A stretch of 64,000 bases of DNA from Arthrobacter rhombi (GTDB lineage: Bacteria > Actinomycetota > Actinomycetes > Actinomycetales > Micrococcaceae): positions 1 through 64,000 of the forward strand of contig NZ_FUHW01000004.1 in NCBI RefSeq assembly GCF_900163545.1, read 5' to 3'. Under the pieces are notes generated by a model. It was given only the letters and a program-made list of their open reading frames with translations, did no database searches and had not been told where the DNA came from. Shown piece after piece: positions 55,996-64,000 of the stretch. Every line of letters starts with the position of its first letter. Position 1 is the stretch's first letter. The translations under genes were made by a program, and so were the position numbers.

Positions 55996-57470
55996 GTGAA
56001 ACAGCAGAACTGGAAACTGCACCCATTCCACGGCGCAACACCGAACTGGTGCTGTTGATCGTGGCCCTCGCCGTCGCGGTGGGCGCCAACTACCTCGTCA
56101 GTTTGAGCAACACTGATGGCTTCGACGAAGGTTTCCTGACCCAGGGAGCCGTTCTGGCCGGCATGGCCCTCATCATGCACATCGTGCTGCGGATCTGGGC
56201 GAAGTATGCGGATCCGATCATTCTTCCCTGCGTCGTGGCCCTCAACGGCATGGGAATCGCGATGATTCACCGGCTAGACCTCGTCAACAACGACGACGCG
56301 GCCACCCGCCAGCTGCTCTGGACGGGTGTCGCCATGGCCGCTGCCATCGCCACCTTGTGGGTCGTCCGGGACCACCGCATCCTGCGCAAAGCCCCCTACA
56401 CCTTTCTGGCCATCAGTGCCCTGCTGCTGATCCTGCCACTCGTTCCAGGCATTGGCAGGGAAATCAACGGCGCCCGCATTTGGATCGGCATCGGACCGCT
56501 CTCCTTCCAGCCCGGGGAACTCGCGAAGATTTCCCTCGCGCTCTTCTTCGCCGGCTATTTGTCGACCCACCGGGACCTGATCCTGCTGGCCGGACGCAAA
56601 ATCGGCCCACTTCAGTTGCCCAGGATCAAGGACCTCGGTCCCATGGTCGTCGCCTGGCTCGTCAGCATCGGCGTCTTGGTCATGCAAAGCGACCTGGGCT
56701 CCTCCATCTTGTTCTTCGGCCTCTTCATGGTCATGATCTACGTGGCCACAGGCCGCATCAGCTGGATCATCATCGGTCTGGTCATGGTCGTCATTGCCGG
56801 TTTCTTCGCAGCCCAGGTCATGTCCCACGTCGCACTTCGGCTGAACTCCTGGGTCCACGCCTTCGACCCCTCGGTCTACGATCAAACGTATGGCGGGAGC
56901 CGTCAGATCGTCCAAGGTCTGTTCGGCCTCGCCAACGGCGGCCTCTTCGGCACCGGTATCGGCAATGGTCGGCCGGACTTCGTCCCGTTGGCCAATTCAG
57001 ACATGATCATCACCGCCCTGGGCGAGGAGCTGGGCCTCATCGGCCTGGTGGCCATCATCCTGCTCTTCGTCATCCTGATCAGCCGGGGGATGCGTGCCGC
57101 CCTGGGCAGCCGGGACGCCTTCGGTAAATTGCTCGCCGCCGGCCTGTCATTCACCATTGGTCTGCAGTGTTTCGTGGTGATGGGCGGGGTGACCCTGCTG
57201 ATTCCCTTGACCGGTCTCACGACGCCCTTCATGTCGGCCGGAGGGTCTTCCCTCTTGTCCAACTGGATCATCATGGCCCTTTTGCTTCTGGTCTCCCATA
57301 ACTCCCGGCGCCCGGCCACCACGGGGCCGCTCAACGAACGGGATATGGCCGCCGCCGGGCCTGACATCAGTGCGAAGGCGAAAGCCAGAGACGAAGAAGA
57401 TGTCAGACGTCGGGCCAAGAAGGCGACGTCCAAAGCGCCGACCGCAGCACGAAAGGGGGACACGGCATGA
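55992..57470 (+). CDS. rodA: SEDS glycosyltransferase RodA/FtsW
   Basis: A 492-residue membrane protein with ten or so helices that polymerises lipid II into glycan strands, working with the PBP encoded next. Family segments are GREINGARIWIGIGPLSFQP with the following GELAKI, GGSRQIVQGLFGLANGG and LPLTGLT-like LIPLTGLTTPFMSAGGSS. GTG 55992 overlaps pstP (GTGA). The C-terminal tail of about 50 residues is basic and cytoplasmic, a possible kinase target. Confidence 0.94.
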   Translation: MSETAELETAPIPRRNTELVLLIVALAVAVGANYLVSLSNTDGFDEGFLTQGAVLAGMALIMHIVLRIWAKYADPIILPCVVALNGMGIAMIHRLDLVNNDDAATRQLLWTGVAMAAAIATLWVVRDHRILRKAPYTFLAISALLLILPLVPGIGREINGARIWIGIGPLSFQPGELAKISLALFFAGYLSTHRDLILLAGRKIGPLQLPRIKDLGPMVVAWLVSIGVLVMQSDLGSSILFFGLFMVMIYVATGRISWIIIGLVMVVIAGFFAAQVMSHVALRLNSWVHAFDPSVYDQTYGGSRQIVQGLFGLANGGLFGTGIGNGRPDFVPLANSDMIITALGEELGLIGLVAIILLFVILISRGMRAALGSRDAFGKLLAAGLSFTIGLQCFVVMGGVTLLIPLTGLTTPFMSAGGSSLLSNWIIMALLLLVSHNSRRPATTGPLNERDMAAAGPDISAKAKARDEEDVRRRAKKATSKAPTAARKGDTA

Positions 57471-58915
57471 ACACCGCCATACGCCACGTGTGGATCGCCA
57501 TCGTCTGCCTGTTCGTCTTGGTCTTTGGTGCGTTGAGCTACATCCAGTTCTTTGCTGTCAAGGACCTCAACGCGAATCCGCTCAACACACGGCAGCTATA
57601 CAAAAACTTTGATCTGGCCCGCGGCGCCTTGCTGGTCGACGGAACACCGATCGCCGAATCCGTGGCCTCCGATGACCAATTCGACTACCAACGCGTCTAT
57701 CACGACCCCAAGTTGTATTCGCATCTGACAGGGTTCTACTCCTTGACGTACGGCGCCAACCAGCTCGAGGGCGTGATGGACGACGAGCTCACCGGGCAGA
57801 GCGACTCACAGTTCTACAGCCGCATGATCAACTTGTTGACCGGGCAATCAGATGAGGGTGCCTCGGTCGAGCTCACCATCGATCCAAACCTCCAGAAAAC
57901 GGCCTACAACCTGATCCCCGACGGACAGCAAGGGACCATCATCGTCTCCGCGCCAAAGACGGGCAATATTCTGGCCATGGTGTCCAAGCCCAGCTACGAC
58001 ACCAACCTGCTGGCCGTACACAGCGGGAAGATCGCCTCCGCGAACATGGCGCAGATTCTCAAGACGCCCGGGCTAAGCCCAAATATCAACCCGGCCATCG
58101 GCCGCCTGATCTCCCCAGGCTCCACCTTCAAGATCCTCGACCTCGTCGCTGGTCTCGAATCGGGGAAATACGATCTGGATTCGGTCTACGACAACCCGAC
58201 GAGCATCACGCTTCCGGGCACTTCCACAAAGGTGAGCAACTTCGGGCAGGGTATCTGCGCGAACGAACCCCGTGCCAAGCTCGAGTTCATCGTCGCCCAG
58301 AGCTGCAACACCCCCTTCGTGGCCATGAGTGAAGCGGTCGGACAGGACGCCTTGCGTGATGTCACCGAACGCTTCGGCTTTGGCCAGCAACTTCAGATTC
58401 CACAGCGCGTCACCCCCAGCAAGTTCCCGACCGACCTCACACCCGACCAATTGGGGTTGTCTTCGATCGGGCAGTTCGATGTCAAGGCCACACCCTTGCA
58501 GATGAACATGGTCGCCATGGGTATCGCCAATGATGGTGTCGTCATGAAACCCAACCTGATCAAACGGGTCACCGCTCCGGATCTGAGCGTGCTGGAGGAA
58601 CCGAAACCCGAGGAATTCAGTACGGCAACATCCAAGAAGGTGGCCAACCAGGTCACCGAATTGATGCGCGCGCCGCTCAAGGGAGGAACTGCCTATACGG
58701 CTGATATTCCGGGGCTGGATATTGCGGCGAAGACCGGTACGGCGCAACTCGGGGACGGAACTGATCGGGTCAATTCGTGGATCACCGGATTCGCACCCGC
58801 GGATGACCCGGAGGTCGCTGTCACCATTGTCATAGAAAAGACCGACTACGAGACCGGCCACAACCTGACCAGTCCAAACCTGAAGAAGATGCTAGAGGCG
58901 GTGTTCAATAAGTGA
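57467..58915 (+). CDS. pbpA: Penicillin-binding protein PbpA (class B transpeptidase)
   Basis: A 482-residue transpeptidase that cross-links peptidoglycan. One N-terminal transmembrane helix (about 8-28) is followed by a short non-catalytic domain. The active-site motifs are STFK (219-222), SCN (279-281) and KTGT (422-425). It overlaps both neighbours by four bases. In Mycobacterium the homologue acts in septum formation with RodA and is regulated by PknA/PknB. Confidence 0.95.
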   Translation: MNTAIRHVWIAIVCLFVLVFGALSYIQFFAVKDLNANPLNTRQLYKNFDLARGALLVDGTPIAESVASDDQFDYQRVYHDPKLYSHLTGFYSLTYGANQLEGVMDDELTGQSDSQFYSRMINLLTGQSDEGASVELTIDPNLQKTAYNLIPDGQQGTIIVSAPKTGNILAMVSKPSYDTNLLAVHSGKIASANMAQILKTPGLSPNINPAIGRLISPGSTFKILDLVAGLESGKYDLDSVYDNPTSITLPGTSTKVSNFGQGICANEPRAKLEFIVAQSCNTPFVAMSEAVGQDALRDVTERFGFGQQLQIPQRVTPSKFPTDLTPDQLGLSSIGQFDVKATPLQMNMVAMGIANDGVVMKPNLIKRVTAPDLSVLEEPKPEEFSTATSKKVANQVTELMRAPLKGGTAYTADIPGLDIAAKTGTAQLGDGTDRVNSWITGFAPADDPEVAVTIVIEKTDYETGHNLTSPNLKKMLEAVFNK

Positions 58916-60798
58916 GGCCTACATCGGGTATCACCCTGGGCGGTCGGTTCCAACTGACCGATCGGATAGCCATCGGCGGTATGGGCGAGGTCTGGAAGGC
59001 GCGCGACGAGATCCTTGGTCGCATCGTCGCCATCAAGATCCTCAAGGAGGAATACACGGGCGACCCCGGTTTCCTTCAGCGTTTCCGCGCCGAGGCACGT
59101 CACACCGCATTATTGAATCACGTAGGCATCGCCAACGTGTTCGACTACGGCGAAGAGGGGGGTTCGGCCTACCTGGTCATGGAATTGGTTCCCGGCCAGC
59201 CGTTGTCTGCCATCATCGAACGCGAACGGGTCCTGTCCCCTGACAGAACCATGTCCATCATCGCCCAGACCGCGCGTGCCCTCGCCGCAGCCCATGCACA
59301 GGGTCTGGTCCACCGGGATGTGAAGCCTGGCAACCTGCTCATCCTGCCCGATGGTCGGGTGAAAATCACCGACTTCGGCATTGCCCGTATCGCCGATCAG
59401 GTTCCCCTGACCGCCACGGGACAGGTCATGGGCACCGCTCAGTACCTGGCCCCTGAACAGGCCACCGGGCAGCAGGCCAGCGGGTCTTCGGACATCTACT
59501 CCCTCGGCGTCATCGGCTACGAGTGCTTGGCCGGTCGTCGACCGTTCACCGGCGAATCACAGATCGCTATTGCGCTGGCCCAGGTCAACGACAACCCTCC
59601 GGCACTGGATGAATCCATCCCGGCCAAGTATCGGGCCCTCATCATGTCGATGCTGGCCAAGAGTCCCGCGGAGCGCCCCGAGACGGCCACGAAGCTAGCT
59701 GAAGCTGCGGACGCGATCCGGGCCGATAATCTTGATGCGGCGCAGACCGCCGTCCCGGGCATCATCCCGTTCTTGGGAACCGGCGGGGGCAACGCCACGC
59801 AGGCCATCAACGTGGGGGATGCACCCACCCAGGCCAACCCGCAGACCCCGGAGGCGGGATCGGGGACTCCGAGCACCAGCGCCCTCCCCCTGGTCTCCGA
59901 TCAGACCACTCGCGGACCACAGGCCAGCAAAGAGTACGACGACGCTGACGCCACCCGGGTCCAAGGCGCCGCTGCCGCGGGCGCAGCCGCAAGCAGTAGC
60001 AACGACGATGACTTCAACTCGGTCCTCGGTGCCAGCAAGGATTGGGATCCCGATGACGAGGGCGGCGCCGCAGTTGGTGCTGGATCGGGCGCCGGCGGAG
60101 CCTCAGGCGGTTCCGGGACTCCTCCGCGCAAAAAGCGGAATCCCTGGATCTGGCCCCTGATCGTCATTGTTGTCTTGGCCTTGCTGGCGGTCTGGCTCGT
60201 CCCCATGTTCACCGGCGACAAGACGGGCAACGAGTCTCCCGCTTCAAGTAGCGAGCAGTCCTCCCAGAAGACCGTCAAAGTCGACGCCGACGACTACCTC
60301 GGTATGGACGTGAAAAAGGCCGCGTCCGAGTTGAAGGACCTTGGTTTGGATGTTTCGACCAAAGAGGAAGAATCCAGCAAGCCGGAGAATTCGGTCGTTG
60401 GTGTTTCTCCCACCGGTACCGTCAAGGTCGGCACCGTGATCGAGCTGAGTTACGCCGTGCCACTGCCGGTGGAAAACACTCCTCCGCCTCCACCTGTGCA
60501 AGAGACCAAGACCAAGGCGCCCGCCTCGACCAAGAAGTCCACGCCGGCTCCGAGCACCAAATCCTCGAAACCCTCCAGCACCAAGGCCAGTACCTCGGCA
60601 CCGGCACCGGCACCGACGACACAAGCCCCGCCGACGAAGCCCACCACCCCGAAACCGACGGTGCCGCCCAAGGAAACGGCACCGTCAAAGCCCCCGGTCG
60701 AGCAGCCACCGGAACCGAGCAACCCGGACGCCGCCAACGCCGATAATGGGTCGACCCAAAAGCTCGAGCAGGCCGCCGCGAACGACGCGGGTAAATAA
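58912..60798 (+). CDS. pknA: Ser/Thr protein kinase PknA, with one PASTA domain
   Basis: A 628-residue receptor-type kinase. The N-terminal Hanks domain has GGMGEVW, VAIKIL (Lys about 41), [10 protein letters not shown] and DFGIARI, with [15 protein letters not shown] as activation segment. A disordered linker (about 270-405) leads to a transmembrane helix (about 412-432). Outside are one PASTA-like repeat (about 456-525) and a Pro/Thr/Lys/Ser-rich tail of 100 residues that may thread into the cell wall. PknA of Mycobacterium lacks PASTA repeats; having one is common in Micrococcales as I recall. GTG 58912 overlaps pbpA. Confidence 0.93.
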   Translation: MRPTSGITLGGRFQLTDRIAIGGMGEVWKARDEILGRIVAIKILKEEYTGDPGFLQRFRAEARHTALLNHVGIANVFDYGEEGGSAYLVMELVPGQPLSAIIERERVLSPDRTMSIIAQTARALAAAHAQGLVHRDVKPGNLLILPDGRVKITDFGIARIADQVPLTATGQVMGTAQYLAPEQATGQQASGSSDIYSLGVIGYECLAGRRPFTGESQIAIALAQVNDNPPALDESIPAKYRALIMSMLAKSPAERPETATKLAEAADAIRADNLDAAQTAVPGIIPFLGTGGGNATQAINVGDAPTQANPQTPEAGSGTPSTSALPLVSDQTTRGPQASKEYDDADATRVQGAAAAGAAASSSNDDDFNSVLGASKDWDPDDEGGAAVGAGSGAGGASGGSGTPPRKKRNPWIWPLIVIVVLALLAVWLVPMFTGDKTGNESPASSSEQSSQKTVKVDADDYLGMDVKKAASELKDLGLDVSTKEEESSKPENSVVGVSPTGTVKVGTVIELSYAVPLPVENTPPPPPVQETKTKAPASTKKSTPAPSTKSSKPSSTKASTSAPAPAPTTQAPPTKPTTPKPTVPPKETAPSKPPVEQPPEPSNPDAANADNGSTQKLEQAAANDAGK

Positions 60799-60822
60799 CG
60801 CTGAGGCGTGCAGAGGAACCGT

Positions 60823-62892
60823 GTGACTGAACCCCGAATCCTGAACTCCCGGTATGACGTGGGCGACCTGATTGGTCGTGGCGGCATGGCGGATGTTTAC
60901 CATGCCCGGGATCTCCGGCTCGGACGCGAGGTCGCGATCAAGCTTCTCCGTCGGGATCTGGCGCGCGATCCGGTGTTCCAAACACGGTTCCGCAGGGAAG
61001 CCCAGGCCGTCGCCGGTCTGAACCACCCGGCGATCGTCGCCGTCTATGACACCGGCGAAGAGGAGGTCGATGGTGGCGGGGGGCAGGTCTCGAAGCTGCC
61101 CTACATCGTCATGGAGTACGTCCGGGGAAAGACTCTGCGTGATCTGTCCAAGGCCGGGGAGTTAAATTCAGAATCCTCCCTCAGGTACACGCTCGGCGTC
61201 CTCGCTGCCTTGGAGTACAGCCACAAGATGGGGATCGTCCACCGGGACATCAAACCCTCCAATGTGATGGTCACCGGCGACGACACCGTGAAGGTCATGG
61301 ATTTCGGAATTGCCCGAGCCATGTCCGATTCATCGGCCACCATGACCCAGACGCAGGCCGTGGTGGGAACCGCCCAGTATTTCTCCCCCGAACAAGCACG
61401 CGGGGAAACAGTCGATGCTCGCAGCGATCTGTACTCGGCTGGCTGTCTTTTATATGAACTGCTCACGGGCCGACCCCCCTTCACGGGTGACAGCCCCGTT
61501 TCCGTGGCCTACCAGCATGTGAGTGAGGCACCGGCCGCGGCCAGCGTCCACAACCCCGAGATCAGCCCTCGGGTCGACGACGTGATCGCCACTGCGCTGA
61601 AAAAAGACCGCAACGAACGCTATCAGGACGCTGCCGCCTTCTCTGCCGCATTGCGTGCGGCCCAGGACGATCGCCCCGTGCCGCAGAACCTGGGTGATGC
61701 CACCCAGGCTCTCGCTGTCATGCCGCTATCGACACAGGCCATGCTGGCCACCGACCCGCCCACGCAGGCTTTGGCTTCTGGCACTCCGAGCGCCGGGACC
61801 GAGGGTGGAGAACACACTGCGGCCATGGCCGCCACGCGTACCAACGGGTCAGAAGATACCGGCAAACAGCCCGACGTGCCCGATACCGGGTCCCAAGAGT
61901 CACTGCTTGCCAACACTTCCGGTCCATCGCGAACAGACGAAGCCGATCGACAACGCACATCACGTCGACGAGCTTGGATTTCCGTTTTTTCCGTTCTGGC
62001 CGTCGTTGTCATCGCCCTCGGCGCTTGGTTCTTTTGGAACTGGAGCCAAGCCGAGCAGGAACGAAATGCCATGATCCCCGTTCCCGATGTCGCCAACTTG
62101 TCCTTGATCGATGCACAGAACAAGATCTATGCCGCCAATCTGAAGCCCGTCACCGAGGAGGTCTTTGACGACGACGTGGACTCCGGTTCAGTCGTGGGAA
62201 CAGACCCCCAGGCCGGCTCCTCGGCACGTAAAGACTCCGAGGTCCACTTATTAGTTTCACAGGGCCCGGAACAAGTGACCTTGCCCAAGGACTTGGCCGG
62301 CCAGTCGGAGGCCACGGTGCGCAGCACCCTGGAACGGTTGGGGTTGGACGTCTCCGACGATGTGAAGCGCGAGAACACCGCCACTGTGGAGCTGGGCAGC
62401 CTGATCGAGACGAACCCAAAACTCGGAGAAAAGGTCAAAACCGGAAGCCTGATCGAACTGACACTCTCCACTGGCAAAGTCACGGTTCCCTCGCTCATGG
62501 ATCTCGACGAAAAGAAGGCACGTAAAGTCCTAGCCGACCGCGCCGTTGGACTGAGGTTAGACGTCGTGGAAGATCCTGAGTCCACGGAGGATCCTGGGAC
62601 GATTACCAAGCAGGACCCCAAGGCCGGCCAAGACCTTGAACAGGGCGGCACAGTGACTATCACTGTGGCGGTCGAACCCCCAGAACCTTCTCCGACGCCG
62701 ACACCATCCGAATCATCGGGCGATCCTTCGTCGACGCCCACATCCGATCCCGAAGAGGACCAGAAGTCGGCGGAGGAAAGTTCAAAGAGCTCGAAGGCGG
62801 CCGCCAAGTCTTCAGAGAAAGCTGCTTCCGAGTCGGCGAAGGCCTCCAAGAAGGCGTCCAAGTCCTCCAAAGCTGCCGAACCCTCGCCCTAA
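60823..62892 (+). CDS. pknB: Ser/Thr protein kinase PknB with three PASTA domains
   Basis: A 689-residue receptor kinase for growth and division. Kinase motifs: GRGGMADVY, VAIKLL, HRDIKPSNVMV, DFGIARAM and the activation loop with SSATMTQTQAVVGTAQY, whose threonines are the likely autophosphorylation sites. A transmembrane helix lies at about 383-405. Three PASTA repeats follow (about 420-487, 488-553, 555-620), which bind muropeptides or lipid II. The tail is a 60-residue Ser/Lys/Ala/Glu stretch. GTG 60823 is preferred because AGAGG stands six bases before it; GTG 60808 is also in frame. Last gene of the operon. Confidence 0.94.
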   Translation: MTEPRILNSRYDVGDLIGRGGMADVYHARDLRLGREVAIKLLRRDLARDPVFQTRFRREAQAVAGLNHPAIVAVYDTGEEEVDGGGGQVSKLPYIVMEYVRGKTLRDLSKAGELNSESSLRYTLGVLAALEYSHKMGIVHRDIKPSNVMVTGDDTVKVMDFGIARAMSDSSATMTQTQAVVGTAQYFSPEQARGETVDARSDLYSAGCLLYELLTGRPPFTGDSPVSVAYQHVSEAPAAASVHNPEISPRVDDVIATALKKDRNERYQDAAAFSAALRAAQDDRPVPQNLGDATQALAVMPLSTQAMLATDPPTQALASGTPSAGTEGGEHTAAMAATRTNGSEDTGKQPDVPDTGSQESLLANTSGPSRTDEADRQRTSRRRAWISVFSVLAVVVIALGAWFFWNWSQAEQERNAMIPVPDVANLSLIDAQNKIYAANLKPVTEEVFDDDVDSGSVVGTDPQAGSSARKDSEVHLLVSQGPEQVTLPKDLAGQSEATVRSTLERLGLDVSDDVKRENTATVELGSLIETNPKLGEKVKTGSLIELTLSTGKVTVPSLMDLDEKKARKVLADRAVGLRLDVVEDPESTEDPGTITKQDPKAGQDLEQGGTVTITVAVEPPEPSPTPTPSESSGDPSSTPTSDPEEDQKSAEESSKSSKAAAKSSEKAASESAKASKKASKSSKAAEPSP

Positions 62893-62969
62893 ACCGCTTC
62901 TCCCTCCCCTATCACCGGCTTCCATCCAAGGGTGGCGGCTGACCGGAGCTGGGGTCATCCGTGGCCGGA

Positions 62970-63614
62970 TTAGTCGCTGATGAGTGGACTCAGTTTTTCG
63001 GCGCGGGCCGCCGCTCCAGAGAGGCCCAGTGCTTCCAGCCAGTTACCGAGCATATGGTAACCACCTTCGGTGAGCACTGACTCGGGGTGGAACTGAACGC
63101 CCCATAGGGGAGCCTCCCGGTGGGCCAGACCCATGATGACGCCACCTTCGGTTTCGGCGATGATTTCCAATGCGTCAGGAATCGACGCCCGGACCGCAGC
63201 CAAGGAATGATAACGCGTAGCCGTGAACGGGTTGTTGATGTCGTGAAACAGCGGGTGGGTTCCGTGATGAACCAACGAGGTCTTTCCATGCATGAGTTCC
63301 TCGGCATGGGTCACTACCCCGCCAAAGGCTTCGGCGAGTGCCTGATGTCCGAGGCAGACTCCCAGCATGGGTTTGGCCTGTTCTCCGCACCAGCGGATGA
63401 GATCGATGCAGACTCCGGATTCGCCAGGAGTACCGGGGCCCGGAGAGATGAGAACCCCGTCCCGAGCCGCGGCCAGTTCAATGGCCTGATCTACCGTGAC
63501 GTCGTCATTGCGCACAACGGTCGTTTCGGCACCGAGTTCGCGCAGGTAGCCGACCAGCGTATAGACAAAGCTGTCATAGTTGTCGATCACTAGGATCCGC
63601 GTGGGAGCGGCCAT
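62970..63614 (-). CDS. trpG: Glutamine amidotransferase subunit (TrpG/PabA type)
   Basis: A 214-residue class I glutamine amidotransferase supplying ammonia for anthranilate or 4-amino-4-deoxychorismate. It opens with ILVIDNYDSFVYTLVGYL; the nucleophile is the Cys of GVCLGHQALAEAFGG, and the His-Glu pair is in FHPESVLTEGG. ATG 63614 is the start. The partner chorismate-binding subunit is not in the window, so tryptophan and folate use cannot be told apart. The position opposite pknB is the same as in Mycobacterium (Rv0013/Rv0014c). Confidence 0.9.
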   Translation of the reverse strand: MAAPTRILVIDNYDSFVYTLVGYLRELGAETTVVRNDDVTVDQAIELAAARDGVLISPGPGTPGESGVCIDLIRWCGEQAKPMLGVCLGHQALAEAFGGVVTHAEELMHGKTSLVHHGTHPLFHDINNPFTATRYHSLAAVRASIPDALEIIAETEGGVIMGLAHREAPLWGVQFHPESVLTEGGYHMLGNWLEALGLSGAAARAEKLSPLISD

Positions 63615-63616
63615 TG

Positions 63617-63781
63617 TCACTGCACCAGACCAATCGTTGATTCGGTCCATGGGCTGTACTGACTGGCCCAGGGAAACACGTATTCCATCAACACCAGTAT
63701 GACGAGCACCGCCAGCAATGCTGAAATCAAAAGACGCACCCACCATGGGCCGGGTAGCTTTCCGAATAACCATGCGTACAC
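63617..63781 (-). CDS. 54-residue membrane protein between sortase E and trpG
   Basis: Start GTG 63781 is preceded by AGGAG at seven bases, and the stop is two bases before the trpG ATG. The product begins MYAWLFGKLPGPWW and has one transmembrane helix (about 16-36) followed by EYVFPWASQYSPW. Small proteins with an LPGPxxxR...FPW pattern occupy this slot in many actinobacteria. It is too short for many gene finders. Function unknown. Confidence 0.75.
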   Translation of the reverse strand: MYAWLFGKLPGPWWVRLLISALLAVLVILVLMEYVFPWASQYSPWTESTIGLVQ

Positions 63782-63847
63782 GCTCTGACTCCTTTACCGG
63801 GGTGGTGTTCTTCGATGATGGCGGACGGAAGACGACGACAGCCGGGT

Positions 63848-64000
63848 TCAGTCGTCGCCGATCGCGCGGCTCACGGCTTCGGCGATCACCGAAGGGGGCC
63901 CAGCCTCCAAGGGACGCCATGATTCCAGCTCCGAATAGGCGATGATCCGCATCCGGGTTGTGAAGGGCGGGTGGCAACTGGTCATCGTCAACAAGGATTC
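63848..64000 (-). CDS. Class E sortase, C-terminal 50 residues (partial)
   Basis: The frame runs in from beyond the right end of the window. The visible part has the catalytic cysteine in TMTSCHPPF and the conserved arginine in TTRMRIIAY, followed by the C-terminal tail ending AIGDD. Class E sortases attach LAxTG-type surface proteins to peptidoglycan in high-GC actinobacteria. Start and N-terminal anchor are outside the window. Only 66 bases separate it from the small membrane protein gene, so they form one transcript with trpG. Confidence 0.85.
   Translation of the reverse strand, partial: ESLLTMTSCHPPFTTRMRIIAYSELESWRPLEAGPPSVIAEAVSRAIGDD

Overview
The window is high-GC actinobacterial chromosome, most likely from the order Micrococcales (Micrococcaceae-like). 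The evidence is gene order and content. There is a complete fhaA-fhaB-pstP-rodA-pbpA-pknA-pknB cluster with a tRNA-Leu(CAG) just upstream and trpG/pabA plus a class E sortase just downstream. There is a ftsH-folE-folP-folB-folK block, DUF3180, DUF2520, DUF5997 and DUF2342-type proteins, and a typical actinobacterial rrn leader at the left edge. I see no phage, insertion sequence, CRISPR array or plasmid functions. This is ordinary housekeeping chromosome with a few unusual local features.

Layout. 1-459: promoter and leader of an rRNA operon that runs leftwards out of the window. 460-2396: a nitronate monooxygenase-like protein and a small-molecule kinase. 2374-16021 (minus strand): a long co-directional run dacB, zinc metalloprotease, tilS, hpt, ftsH, folE, folP, folB, folK, DUF3180, two bacterial PH-domain membrane proteins, DUF2520 protein and panC, many with 4-8 nt overlaps. 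It combines folate and pantothenate synthesis with membrane quality control. 16151-22652: ppa, a YczE-type membrane protein with a SatD-like/HTH protein, a HAD phosphatase, serS, a diacylglycerol-kinase-like protein, pheA and a rhodanese. 22736-29488: UbiB-family kinase, amidase, POT peptide transporter and phosphoglucomutase.

29489-32911: a glycine betaine/proline-type ABC transporter (ATPase, permease, lipoprotein) behind a 316-nt leader, closed by a strong terminator. 33021-36867: an aldehyde dehydrogenase, then a TPP riboswitch controlling thiE and a thiD-tenA fusion, possibly through a short leader ORF. 36992-45720: uracil/xanthine permease, a second small-molecule kinase, a glycerophosphodiesterase, a nitrilase-like protein with no cysteine, a HAD phosphatase, a PfkB sugar kinase, an alpha/beta hydrolase, an enoyl-CoA hydratase and an ATP-grasp ligase resembling peptidoglycan D-aspartate ligases. 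45891-50292: an OFA-type MFS transporter with a 48-residue partner, and a gluconate module (GntR-family regulator, gluconokinase, GntP permease) with a palindromic operator candidate. 50344-52836: a LysR effector domain without a DNA-binding domain, divergent from a DUF5997 protein that is an internal duplication, then a universal stress protein and a dienelactone hydrolase. 53001-62892: tRNA-Leu and the Ser/Thr-kinase cell-growth cluster. 62970-64000 (minus): trpG/pabA, a 54-residue membrane protein and the C-terminus of a class E sortase.

The observations most worth following are: the cyclase-like/HTH protein paired with YczE (17351); the 50-residue internal repeat of the DUF5997 protein beside an orphan LysR effector domain; the cysteine-free nitrilase homologue; the leader ORF between TPP riboswitch and thiE; a hairpin placed between Shine-Dalgarno and start codon of ftsH; and three short proteins (47279, 63617, 34623) that gene callers easily miss.
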